This document shows, piece by piece, positions 31,867 to 39,862 of a stretch of 41,777 nt of DNA. The stretch spans positions 1 through 41,777 of the forward strand of contig RFQL01000005.1 in the NCBI GenBank assembly GCA_009924985.1, read 5' to 3'. This DNA comes from Burkholderiaceae bacterium (GTDB lineage Bacteria > Pseudomonadota > Gammaproteobacteria > Burkholderiales > Burkholderiaceae). How positions within the stretch are numbered: the stretch's first letter is position 1; each line of letters opens with the position of its first letter. The position numbers were made by a program, and so were the translations under genes. Below the pieces are notes generated by a model that was not told where the DNA came from, made no database searches, and saw nothing but the letters and a program-made list of their open reading frames with translations.

Positions 31867-32201
31867 CGAACTTTCCTTTTAACAAATCGTTTCAGGTTGA
31901 TAGAAAAATCAAGAGGGTTCGCCTGTGGGGCAAGATTAGCCAGATCTTCTGGAGCTAATTCAGTCAAGAGATTAATTTGATTCGGTGAGTGGCCCAAGAC
32001 CAAAATCCGACCTAATACATTGACCACTAAAATCCGTTCACGTGGGCCGATCGATTGCTGCGCTAAGATTTTGACATTCGGGTTGGATGCCTTGGTGGCA
32101 GCATCGCGCTTCACCAAATAAGCAACCACCCAAATTAGAGCGGCGGCTAGGGCTAGCCAAAAGAAGGAGAACCACAGCATGCCCCCAATCGAAGGATTCA
32201 T
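31863..32201 (-). CDS. fliO: Flagellar export assembly protein FliO
   Basis: A small membrane protein of 112 residues from the chosen ATG (32201). One membrane helix at about 8-28 (LWFSFFWLALAAALIWVVAYL) is followed by a cytoplasmic beta domain with ILAQQSIGPRERILVVNV, typical of FliO. FliO helps the FliP ring to assemble. The frame opens 16 codons earlier but that would overlap fliN; the ATG at 32201 is 7 bases after the fliN stop. Confidence 0.9.
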   Translation of the reverse strand: MNPSIGGMLWFSFFWLALAAALIWVVAYLVKRDAATKASNPNVKILAQQSIGPRERILVVNVLGRILVLGHSPNQINLLTELAPEDLANLAPQANPLDFSINLKRFVKRKVR

Positions 32202-32208
32202 GCGCGAC

Positions 32209-32586
32209 TCAGCGATTAATTTTGCGCAAGCGCTCGGCCGGTGTAACAATATCCGTTAAGCGGATACCGTAACGATCGTTCACGATCACCACCTCTCCCT
32301 GAGCAACCAAACAACCGTTCACAACCACCTCAAGGGGTTCGCCAGCCAAAATATCAAGCTCAATCACGGAGCCATAGGTCAGGTTCAGTAGATTCCGAAT
32401 TTGCATCTTCGCGCGTCCCAGTTCTACCGTGACCTGAACGGGAACATCCATAACGAGGTCGATTTCATTAAAGTCGGCACCTGCTTTTGCACCATCTTCG
32501 AGATTAGAAAAGTTAGCTTTCCGCAGAGAGCCAGCCAAATCTTTGCTGGAGAGGGACTTAGCTAAATCATTGTCGTTTTCAGCCAT
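32209..32586 (-). CDS. fliN: Flagellar motor switch protein FliN
   Basis: A 125-residue FliN. The C-terminal SpoA domain (about 50-125) shows VPVQVTVELGRAKMQIRNLL and GEPLEVVVNGCLVAQGEVVIV followed by the RYGIRLTDIV block. It forms the lower C ring with FliM and binds FliH. Its start overlaps the fliM stop by 8 bases. Confidence 0.96.
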   Translation of the reverse strand: MAENDNDLAKSLSSKDLAGSLRKANFSNLEDGAKAGADFNEIDLVMDVPVQVTVELGRAKMQIRNLLNLTYGSVIELDILAGEPLEVVVNGCLVAQGEVVIVNDRYGIRLTDIVTPAERLRKINR

Positions 32587-33748
32587 TTGTATCCCCTGTT
32601 TGATTTACGTCCGTTGAACCTGTTTCGTCTTTAGCCACTAAAGTATCGGCAAGTGAATTAATTGTATCGCTTACCGCTGGTTTGGCCAGATTTTCTGGGC
32701 TGAGCGATTGGGCGCTGGCACCATCGCTGATATTAGGGGCGACATCGGAGAACTGCTCGTAGAGCTCGCCCTGTTCAGCACCGCGCATCATACTGGGGCC
32801 CAAACGGGCACTTTCGAGTGGGCTCTTAAGGAACTCGGCAGGATGCTGAATGGTCTGGATCTTGACCGAATACCGTCCATTTTTTACCCCATACTGGCCC
32901 CGAATCACGGGTAAGCCATCCACATAGACTGTGATGGGATCCATAATCTCGATTGGGATAATCTCACCCACAGAAAGAGATGCCACCTCCCCCAAAAGCA
33001 TTTGTTTTCTAGCAAGCACTGCGACCGCTGTCACAGGCGCTTCGTGCACTTGATCCGACAGGAGATTGGCCCAATGCTCATCGGGCTCACTCGCAAAACC
33101 CTGCATATTGTTATACAAGATCGACTTAACCGGCTCAAGCACCCAAAACGGAATACATAAATCGACATCGCCCGGTCGGCCATTAATCTCAATAGTAAAT
33201 TTAGAGTGCAAGACCATCTCGCTTGGTGAGGTTATCTTGGCAAATCCAAAATTTGTTTCTTGGCGCATGAAGTCAAACTTAATCTCATAGACTGCTTTCC
33301 AAGCCTTCTCGTATTCACTCAACAGCGCGTCAACCAAGCGCCGAATAATCCGCAACTCAGTAGCGGTGTATTCGCGTAATCCTAATTTAGGGGGAAGGCG
33401 CCCTTCGCCTCCAAACATATTATCAATCGCGATGTAAACCACGCCAGGATCGACAATCCAACAGCCCACCCCCCGTAAGGGGCGGATGCCCACGATATTG
33501 ATATTAGTTCTCTCTGGGAACTCATTTACAAAGTTATCATAGCTTTTGACCACCGGTAAATGCATTTGCACCTCAATCGGTGCACGGATCATATTAAACA
33601 GTGTGAGACGAACAGCGCGGCTAAACCGTTCATGAATTAACTCCAGAGTCGGCATGCGCCGACGCGCGATGATCTTGGATTTATCGAACATCTCACGCTG
33701 ATCAACAGCGTTGATGTTCATTTCAAAATTAATATCCTGATCTGCCAT
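32579..33748 (-). CDS. fliM: Flagellar motor switch protein FliM, without the CheY-binding N-terminus
   Basis: A 389-residue FliM. The middle domain starts almost at once: RRMPTLELIHERFSR is at about residues 30-44, and the block IRPLRGVGCWIVDPGVVYIA is standard. The C-terminal SpoA domain includes LSVGEIIPIEI, and a disordered acidic/Ser tail ends the protein. Normal FliM begins with a LSQxEIDALL-like peptide that binds phosphorylated CheY, about 30-40 residues before the middle domain. Here the first 24 residues (ADQDINFEMNINAVDQREMF) do not match it. The ATG is secure, behind AGGAAAA. The C-ring role appears intact but direct CheY control does not. Confidence 0.95.
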   Translation of the reverse strand: MADQDINFEMNINAVDQREMFDKSKIIARRRMPTLELIHERFSRAVRLTLFNMIRAPIEVQMHLPVVKSYDNFVNEFPERTNINIVGIRPLRGVGCWIVDPGVVYIAIDNMFGGEGRLPPKLGLREYTATELRIIRRLVDALLSEYEKAWKAVYEIKFDFMRQETNFGFAKITSPSEMVLHSKFTIEINGRPGDVDLCIPFWVLEPVKSILYNNMQGFASEPDEHWANLLSDQVHEAPVTAVAVLARKQMLLGEVASLSVGEIIPIEIMDPITVYVDGLPVIRGQYGVKNGRYSVKIQTIQHPAEFLKSPLESARLGPSMMRGAEQGELYEQFSDVAPNISDGASAQSLSPENLAKPAVSDTINSLADTLVAKDETGSTDVNQTGDTNG

Positions 33749-33784
33749 TATTTTCCTGTGGAGTTCTCCAGCAGATTAAGATCA

Positions 33785-34525
33785 TTACTGCATTACGAAG
33801 GAGCTAAAGAGAACTGCTTGGACCGGTAAATCCATTTCGGTGACGTTCCAAAACTCTGCTGCTGCTCGTGCGGCCTCATTGGTAATCTTCTTACCAGTCG
33901 AGGTCTCTTTTGGAATAGCACCAATGCGCTCTAGATTTTGTAAGTCGGCGGTTGCTGGTTGTTGTTGCAAGATGTAAATGGCCGTTAGTTGCGGAGCAAT
34001 AATCGAATTAATCACCAAAGCGATCTCGCGAGCCATCATAGTTTTACCTTCTACCGTTGCGAGCTCCTGCATTTGGCGAGAGGATAAAACCGTAATGATC
34101 TTATCGCGGACCACAGGCATAAATTGCTTTACTTTGCTTTCGGTTGAAGAATCAGCAGTGCGCAATACAATTTTTGTTTGTAAATAATGCTCACCGCCAC
34201 GCCCTGGCAAATTCACAATCATCTCATCTAAGGCGATATAGATGGGGGGTGCATTTTGCTTACGATCAGTCAGTTGCTTTTTAAGAATATTCTCAGGCTT
34301 ATTCGCCTCGGCTTCCGCTGCTTTTTTCTCAGCCTCTGTCTTTTGTGTATACATATAGCCACCAACACCACCGGCGAGCACAACAACTACAACACCTAAG
34401 ATGATGAAGAGCTTTTTATTGCTTTTTTTGGGTAGAGGCTCAGCCGATTCTGTCGATGCAGAGGCCGCTGCCGCTGGGGCTGCACCCGCTTCTAGCGTGG
34501 GTTCAACTCGTTCTTCTTCAGCCAT
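33785..34525 (-). CDS. fliL: Flagellar basal-body-associated protein FliL
   Basis: A 246-residue FliL, longer than the usual 150-190. A disordered Ala/Glu-rich cytoplasmic start leads to one membrane helix (about 38-59, LFIILGVVVVVLAGGVGG) and a long charged linker. The periplasmic domain has IYIALDEMIVNLPG and HYLQTKIVLR, and VRDKIITVLSSRQMQEL. FliL rings surround the MotAB stator and stabilise it. It lies 24 bases after fliK and 36 before fliM. Confidence 0.93.
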   Translation of the reverse strand: MAEEERVEPTLEAGAAPAAAASASTESAEPLPKKSNKKLFIILGVVVVVLAGGVGGYMYTQKTEAEKKAAEAEANKPENILKKQLTDRKQNAPPIYIALDEMIVNLPGRGGEHYLQTKIVLRTADSSTESKVKQFMPVVRDKIITVLSSRQMQELATVEGKTMMAREIALVINSIIAPQLTAIYILQQQPATADLQNLERIGAIPKETSTGKKITNEAARAAAEFWNVTEMDLPVQAVLFSSFVMQ

Positions 34526-34549
34526 TGCCGATCCTCATAGATAACTGTA

Positions 34550-36124
34550 TTAAGCATACAGGTGAATACCTGAAACACCACTCGCATGATCACTTAAGAA
34601 TCTTGTAGTTGCGAGTCTTTCAGATGATAAACCAATCCCCATGGAGGATCTATCGGTAGAAGAACTAGGCTGGGCAAAACGGGATTGTTCAGACCCAAAT
34701 TGCTGATTTTGGTTAAAACGACTATCGCCTTGTCTGAGATCGAGGGATAACTGAAGACCCATTTGGGCAAACTCATTTTTGAGCTGCTGGCCACCCTGGT
34801 CTAAGCGTGCTTTAGCCGCATCGTTGGCACCTTCCACAATCAAATACGCTCTACCTGATTGATCAATCCGCAAATCGATTCGAATGGTGCCCTGCTCAGG
34901 TGGAGTTAACTCCAACTGTATTCTGCCGCCACCTGATCTTGCAGCATTCAAGATTTCACTATGAAGAGGTCCTGATGTCACAGAGGCCTCCTGAAGGCTC
35001 ATTGCTATCTGTGTTGGGGTGCTGCTGATATTTGCGCTGCTCTGTGCCACTTGGGATGCACTCAGTAAGTTGCCGCTGAAATCGCTGTCAATCATTTCAC
35101 CAAAAGACTGCTCGGTTTTAAGTAAGGACTGGCTATCTAACAAAGGTTTTGCCAATAGAAGGTTATCGCCCACCAATGCCTCTTTATTTTCGAGTGCCAC
35201 AACACCATCTTCCGCCACAACCGCGTTGCCCACTTTAGTGCCTAAGAGGGCTCCCTGTGCCAGGGTAAATTGTGTATCTAAATCAGCAGCTTGCTTCATC
35301 TTTAGCTCTTGGGCCAAACTTGGCTCAACGCTGATCACGCGTACGGTATCCGATCCAACAGAACCATTAATTTGCTGCTGGGCCAGTAACTGCTTTTGCA
35401 ATGCCTGGTTGATGGTTTGATTAGCGGCAATCTGATTTCGTTGCAACTCTAATGCTTGTAAGGTCCTCGCATCGATCGTCTGTTTGGCACTGAATGAATC
35501 AGCCTGTGCCTCATTCGTTTGAGCCTTTAGATTGGCTAATTGAGCCAATAGTGCCTGGGCTAACTTGGCTTCCATGCTGGCGATTTGCTCTAGATTTCCG
35601 GAAGCCTTGGCTTTCTCAAGATCACCCAGCATGTTCTCAAGGCCTAAATTCTTGAAATTGGCGCGTAGCATCTCCAAATCAATCGGCTGATCTGTGATTG
35701 ATGATTTACTACCCAGACCCGCCTCGCCCCAGTTACTTAATAAAGAGGTTGATTTTGTTTGGTTCTGTTGATTGAGTTGCTCCAAGGCTGCCATGATCTT
35801 GGCAATCTCAGGATTGGACTGAGCGTGTACAACGGCAATATTTGCCGGATTTTGAGGGTCAACATCCTGTTTTTGCACTATTTGCAGCTCAGGATCGGTC
35901 TTGTTGTGTTTAGTTTCTGGGGTTTTCTTACTCTTTAGACGACCTTCAGTGGCCAACTCTTCTTGGGCTTGTAGGCGAAGATTGGTGGCCTGATTAAGCT
36001 CATTCAGAAAGTCTTCAAGCCCACCCACATTGGCTGTCTGCCCTTTTTTGGATGCAAGCGTCTCCTGGCCAGCTTGGATCTGGCTTAGGTGGTGCTTTGG
36101 GTGTACTGCACTTGCAATTGACAT
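34550..36124 (-). CDS. fliK: Flagellar hook-length control protein FliK
   Basis: A FliK of 524 residues from the ATG at 36124, which has a GGAG ribosome-binding site 6 bases upstream; the frame opens 8 codons earlier. Its long Gln/Ala-rich middle is poorly conserved, as usual for the molecular ruler. The C-terminal switch domain shows GGRIQLELTPPEQGTIRIDL and AYLIVEGANDAAKARLDQGG, the flg_hook core that contacts FlhB. The tail after it is disordered, rich in Gln, Ser and Phe. FliK is secreted and sets hook length before the change of export substrate. Confidence 0.92.
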   Translation of the reverse strand: MSIASAVHPKHHLSQIQAGQETLASKKGQTANVGGLEDFLNELNQATNLRLQAQEELATEGRLKSKKTPETKHNKTDPELQIVQKQDVDPQNPANIAVVHAQSNPEIAKIMAALEQLNQQNQTKSTSLLSNWGEAGLGSKSSITDQPIDLEMLRANFKNLGLENMLGDLEKAKASGNLEQIASMEAKLAQALLAQLANLKAQTNEAQADSFSAKQTIDARTLQALELQRNQIAANQTINQALQKQLLAQQQINGSVGSDTVRVISVEPSLAQELKMKQAADLDTQFTLAQGALLGTKVGNAVVAEDGVVALENKEALVGDNLLLAKPLLDSQSLLKTEQSFGEMIDSDFSGNLLSASQVAQSSANISSTPTQIAMSLQEASVTSGPLHSEILNAARSGGGRIQLELTPPEQGTIRIDLRIDQSGRAYLIVEGANDAAKARLDQGGQQLKNEFAQMGLQLSLDLRQGDSRFNQNQQFGSEQSRFAQPSSSTDRSSMGIGLSSERLATTRFLSDHASGVSGIHLYA

Positions 36125-36150
36125 ACGATCTCCATAAAGGACATCCATAA

Positions 36151-36597
36151 CTAAGCATTTTCCGTGCCAGAATGAGCATGAAGACGGGCAATGTAGTTAT
36201 CTTCCATTTGATTGATCTCTGAGCGAGCCTGTTTCCTGCGGGCCTCTAGGTGGGCCTTGGCCACCAATTTACCTAAGCCTTGGGAGCGCATTTTGGCTTG
36301 CATGGCAATTTTCAGGGCTTGCTCCGAGTTCATGGATAAACCCTTGATTTGATTGGTAATTTCAGCTGAGCTAAGCAATAACTTCTCCCGAAAGGCATTA
36401 GCATCCTGAATAAATGCCACTGTGGTGCCGGTTTTAGCCCCCTCCATAATCTGATTCTCATAATCCTTGGCATAGTCCAAGACTTGTTTTTGAAAGCCCT
36501 GGGCTTGATTGACCTGACCAGTGGCTCGGCGTGCATTGGCCATCGCCTGATCCTCCCGAATCTTCGCCAAGCGCAATAAGAGCTCAATGGGTTTCAT
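36151..36597 (-). CDS. fliJ: Flagellar export chaperone FliJ
   Basis: A 148-residue all-helical coiled-coil protein, as expected for FliJ: basic N-terminus, then long heptad-rich helices (NARRATGQVNQAQGFQ and LEARRKQARSEINQMEDNY). FliJ acts as the stalk of the FliI ATPase and as an escort for export chaperones. Identity rests partly on position between fliI and fliK. Its ATG overlaps the fliI stop by 4 bases. Confidence 0.88.
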   Translation of the reverse strand: MKPIELLLRLAKIREDQAMANARRATGQVNQAQGFQKQVLDYAKDYENQIMEGAKTGTTVAFIQDANAFREKLLLSSAEITNQIKGLSMNSEQALKIAMQAKMRSQGLGKLVAKAHLEARRKQARSEINQMEDNYIARLHAHSGTENA

Positions 36598-38021
36598 ACG
36601 CGCCGAATGTTTTGTAATGCAGGGCTAGGGGTGGCAGGGTTTATCTCACTGGGAGCAATGCTAAAAAGTTCTTGCAAGGTATTCTCAAGGCCCACACTAA
36701 ACTCCGAGTCTTGTTGCAAAAACTCTTTGATCTTTGGCCACGACTGCAATGCCGCATCCAGGTCGGGGTCACTGCCGGCAACGTAAGCGCCCATCGAGAC
36801 CAAATCACGACCACGCATGTAGCGACTATAAAGTTGCTTCACACGCCGTGCGCTTAATAAATGCTCTCGACTCGCAACCTTAGGCATCACCCGTGAGATG
36901 GATTTTTCAATATCAACGGCAGGATAGTGTCCGCTATCGGCCAACTCTCTGGCTAAAAAGAAATGGCCATCTAATATTCCGCGGGCAGTGTCGGCGACTG
37001 GATCATTACTATCGTCGCCCTCTAGTAAGACGGTATAGAAAGCGGTGATGGATCCATTCGGATTAATGCCGTTACCAACCCGCTCAACGAGCTCAGGCAT
37101 ACGCGCAAACACACTGGGTGGATAACCACGTGCTACTGGGGCTTCACCCAGGCTTAGACCAATTTCGCGTAAAGCCATTGCGTAACGTGTTAATGAATCC
37201 ACAATCAAGACAACATGTTTACCTTGATCCCGAAACCACGTGGCCACATCGGTTGCATACGATGCGCCTTTAGAGCGGGCCAATGGGGAGGCATCCGCTG
37301 GGGCAGCAACGACCACTGCGCGCTCAAATGATTCAGGGCCCAGAGTGTCCTCACAAAACTCCCGTACTTCACGACCACGCTCGCCCACAAGACCAATCAC
37401 AATCACGTCCGCTACGCAATTGCGGGCAAGCATTCCTAATAAGACGCTTTTACCAACCCCTGAGCCAGCAAAGATGCCAACGCGTTGTCCACGGCCAACC
37501 GTCAGCAAACCGTTAATGGCTCGTATTCCGGTATCCAAAGGTTCATGAATCGGGGTGCGATCTAAGGGATTAATACTGCGTTGGATTTGCGTAGCAAGAT
37601 GACTACTGCCCGAGCCCTTGCCATCAATCGGGCGACCCAAGCCATCCACCACTCGGCCCAATAACTCCTCGCCAATCGGTAAGGGTTCAATCACCGATTT
37701 GGTGATGTAGCCCTTGCCATAATCAACGGGTGTTTTTGCAGGATAGACAAGTGCTCCAGGCGCAATGCCCTCCACCGTATCAATCGGCATTAGATACGTA
37801 ATGCCGCCATTAAAACCAATGCACTCGGCATCAAAACTTAAATCCCCTGCTTGCGACACGATGGTTGCGCCAGAGCCAATGCTCATCGGTAAGCCTTCAA
37901 CCTCCAACACAATTCCGGAGACGCGTTTTAATTTACCTTCCCGAATCGAGCGCGGAGTCTCTTTTAGCATCTCACTTTGAAGATGCAGTCGAGACTGAAA
38001 CTCAGTAAGCAGGGGGCTCAT
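36594..38021 (-). CDS. fliI: Flagellar export ATPase FliI
   Basis: FliI, 475 residues from the chosen ATG at 38021. Walker A is AGSGVGKS at about 185-192 and Walker B is VVLIVDS at about 270-276, with the family block LTRYAMALREIGLSLGEAP following. The N-terminal beta domain and C-terminal helical domain are full length. FliI hydrolyses ATP to unfold and dock export substrates. The frame opens 15 codons earlier, but AAGGACAAGG lies just upstream of this ATG. It overlaps fliH by 20 bases. Confidence 0.96.
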   Translation of the reverse strand: MSPLLTEFQSRLHLQSEMLKETPRSIREGKLKRVSGIVLEVEGLPMSIGSGATIVSQAGDLSFDAECIGFNGGITYLMPIDTVEGIAPGALVYPAKTPVDYGKGYITKSVIEPLPIGEELLGRVVDGLGRPIDGKGSGSSHLATQIQRSINPLDRTPIHEPLDTGIRAINGLLTVGRGQRVGIFAGSGVGKSVLLGMLARNCVADVIVIGLVGERGREVREFCEDTLGPESFERAVVVAAPADASPLARSKGASYATDVATWFRDQGKHVVLIVDSLTRYAMALREIGLSLGEAPVARGYPPSVFARMPELVERVGNGINPNGSITAFYTVLLEGDDSNDPVADTARGILDGHFFLARELADSGHYPAVDIEKSISRVMPKVASREHLLSARRVKQLYSRYMRGRDLVSMGAYVAGSDPDLDAALQSWPKIKEFLQQDSEFSVGLENTLQELFSIAPSEINPATPSPALQNIRRV

Positions 38022-38760
38022 TGACCTTGTCCTCAAGTAAAGGAGGATCGATTGCAAGCGCCGCACTCGGTAAAGATGCTGTAGGAGAATTGCCAGGAAT
38101 AAGGCCTAGTGCAGAAAATACCAAAGCCTTGCGTGCTTCCGTACCCACATCAATCCGCGCGCCACCTACTTCCACATACGCATGACCCGGTTGGACATCC
38201 GCATCCACCAAAACGGAACATGTAAATGGCAGGCCTGGGTCTTCCACAATTTTTTTCCAGGCCTCCACTTCGTCAGACCGAATCCGCAAATACAAACTCT
38301 CACCCGGTCGGGGTAAGCGCATCAATGCTTCTTGCACTGCAGCCACAAAAGGTCCGCGCTCCATCGACTCGTTAGCAGAAAGTCGGATGCCGATCTCAAA
38401 AGCAAGTTGCGTTAAAGGCTCTGAAATGGCCTGTGGCAAACCATCGAGTGTTAGCAATAATTCTTTTAGGGCATCGTGTAAGCGATTGGTCTCGGTATGG
38501 GCATCAAGATAACCTTTCTGATAGCCCTCTTCATAACCTTTTTCTTGACCTTCTTTGTAACCACTCTCACGGCCCTCGATAAATCCTTGATTGGATCCGA
38601 GTTCGTAAGCCTCATGGTAGGCATTCGCACGAATCGCCTCGACCTCTTCGACCGTGGGGTATTGAATGGGAGGATTTTTAGGGGGCTTTGGGGGCTTGGG
38701 AGGATCGAATGAGGGGATCTCCCAACGAAGTGGTAAAGAGTCCTGATCAGAGGAAGGCAT
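38002..38760 (-). CDS. fliH: Flagellar export regulator FliH
   Basis: A 252-residue FliH. Near the N-terminus, LRWEIPSFD (11-19) carries the tryptophan that anchors FliH to FliN/FlhA in other species, followed by a Pro/Lys stretch. Residues 55-84 form the hallmark GxxxG-type repeat (for example GYKEGQEKGYEEGYQKGY), and the C-terminal half is the ATPase-peripheral-stalk domain with PADASP-free but typical VEVGGARIDVGTEARKALV. FliH dimers hold FliI at the export gate. It overlaps fliG by 14 bases. Confidence 0.93.
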   Translation of the reverse strand: MPSSDQDSLPLRWEIPSFDPPKPPKPPKNPPIQYPTVEEVEAIRANAYHEAYELGSNQGFIEGRESGYKEGQEKGYEEGYQKGYLDAHTETNRLHDALKELLLTLDGLPQAISEPLTQLAFEIGIRLSANESMERGPFVAAVQEALMRLPRPGESLYLRIRSDEVEAWKKIVEDPGLPFTCSVLVDADVQPGHAYVEVGGARIDVGTEARKALVFSALGLIPGNSPTASLPSAALAIDPPLLEDKVNEPPAY

Positions 38761-39841
38761 CGGCCGACTTGCCTCGTTCCATAATCATGCGGCCCTCTTC
38801 AGCCAAGGCACGCGCCACACGAATAATTTCTTTTTGCATCTCTTCAACTTCCTGAATCTTGACCGGTGGTCGCGTTTCTAGATCCTCACGCACACCATCG
38901 GCAGCCCGCTTGGCCATATTCTTAAAGAGCTTCTCACGCAGTTTAGGACTTGCGCCCTTCAGAGCGACCACCAAGGTGTCATTGGGCACCTCCAACAACA
39001 TAGTTTGCAAGGAACGATCCTCGATCTCCAAGAAGTCCTCAAAGACAAACATCTTCTCTTGAATGGCGTCTGCCAACTCAGCATCGTAGCCACGAATATT
39101 GTCCAGAGCCGATTTGTCCAATCCTCCAGAGAGCATATTGAGAATCTCGGCCGTTGGCACAATACCCCCCACGGTACTGCGACGGAAATCAGAATCCGGT
39201 CCAGCAGAACGTGACATGACTTCGTTTAACTCCTTCAGTGCAGCTGGTTGTACTTTCTCCAAGAGCGCTACTCGCAAGATCAGTTCATTTCTGAGTTCAT
39301 CGGGGAATAATTTTAAAACGGATGCTGCCTGTGCGGACTCCAAGAAAACCATCACGGTAGCAACAATCTGGGGATGCTCATTCTTGATCATCTCATAAAG
39401 AACATCCGACTCCATTCTCTTTAAGGTCTCAATTCCAGACATGTCGAGGGTGGACTCCAAACGTCCCAAAAGGTCTGATGCACCTTCGGCACCCATCGCC
39501 TTAGTCAACATATTTTGCATGAAAGAATCGGTATCAAACGATACCTGTGCATTATTGCCAGTAACCTCTTTAAACTCGCGCAGAACCTGCAAGACAAGAT
39601 CTCGACTGAGCGATCGCACCACTGCCATCTTGCCCGACAGACGTTGCACCTCAAAGGGGGTCATCTGACGCAAGACATTGGCCGCAGACTCAGCGCCCAC
39701 TGCCAACAAAATCACCGCGGCCTTAGAGGCCCCGTCAAGATCATCAAAAGTGACCGTGCCAGTTTGCTGAGCACCCTTAACACCTTCTTTTAGAGCGTCG
39801 GCAATCGACAGAGTCTTCGGGGCGGCTTGTTCGTCAGGCAT
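38747..39841 (-). CDS. fliG: Flagellar motor switch protein FliG
   Basis: FliG, 364 residues from the chosen ATG (39841), which has an AGAGAG ribosome-binding site; a TTG 2 codons earlier is less likely. The three armadillo-like domains are visible: SKAAVILLAVG at the N-terminus, NEHPQIVATVMVFL in the middle (the EHPQ motif), and the torque domain with FEDFLEIEDRSLQTMLLEV and LREKLFKNMAKRAAD, which keeps the charged residues that meet MotA. It couples the C ring to the MS ring and converts stator motion to rotation. It starts about 20 bases after the fliF stop. Confidence 0.97.
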   Translation of the reverse strand: MPDEQAAPKTLSIADALKEGVKGAQQTGTVTFDDLDGASKAAVILLAVGAESAANVLRQMTPFEVQRLSGKMAVVRSLSRDLVLQVLREFKEVTGNNAQVSFDTDSFMQNMLTKAMGAEGASDLLGRLESTLDMSGIETLKRMESDVLYEMIKNEHPQIVATVMVFLESAQAASVLKLFPDELRNELILRVALLEKVQPAALKELNEVMSRSAGPDSDFRRSTVGGIVPTAEILNMLSGGLDKSALDNIRGYDAELADAIQEKMFVFEDFLEIEDRSLQTMLLEVPNDTLVVALKGASPKLREKLFKNMAKRAADGVREDLETRPPVKIQEVEEMQKEIIRVARALAEEGRMIMERGKSADAFL

Positions 39842-39862
39842 AACCAATCGCTCTCTTTATCA

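Noticed and set aside
34594-34794. 66-residue minus-strand frame within fliK
   Set aside because: Out-of-frame shadow of the fliK C-terminal coding region.
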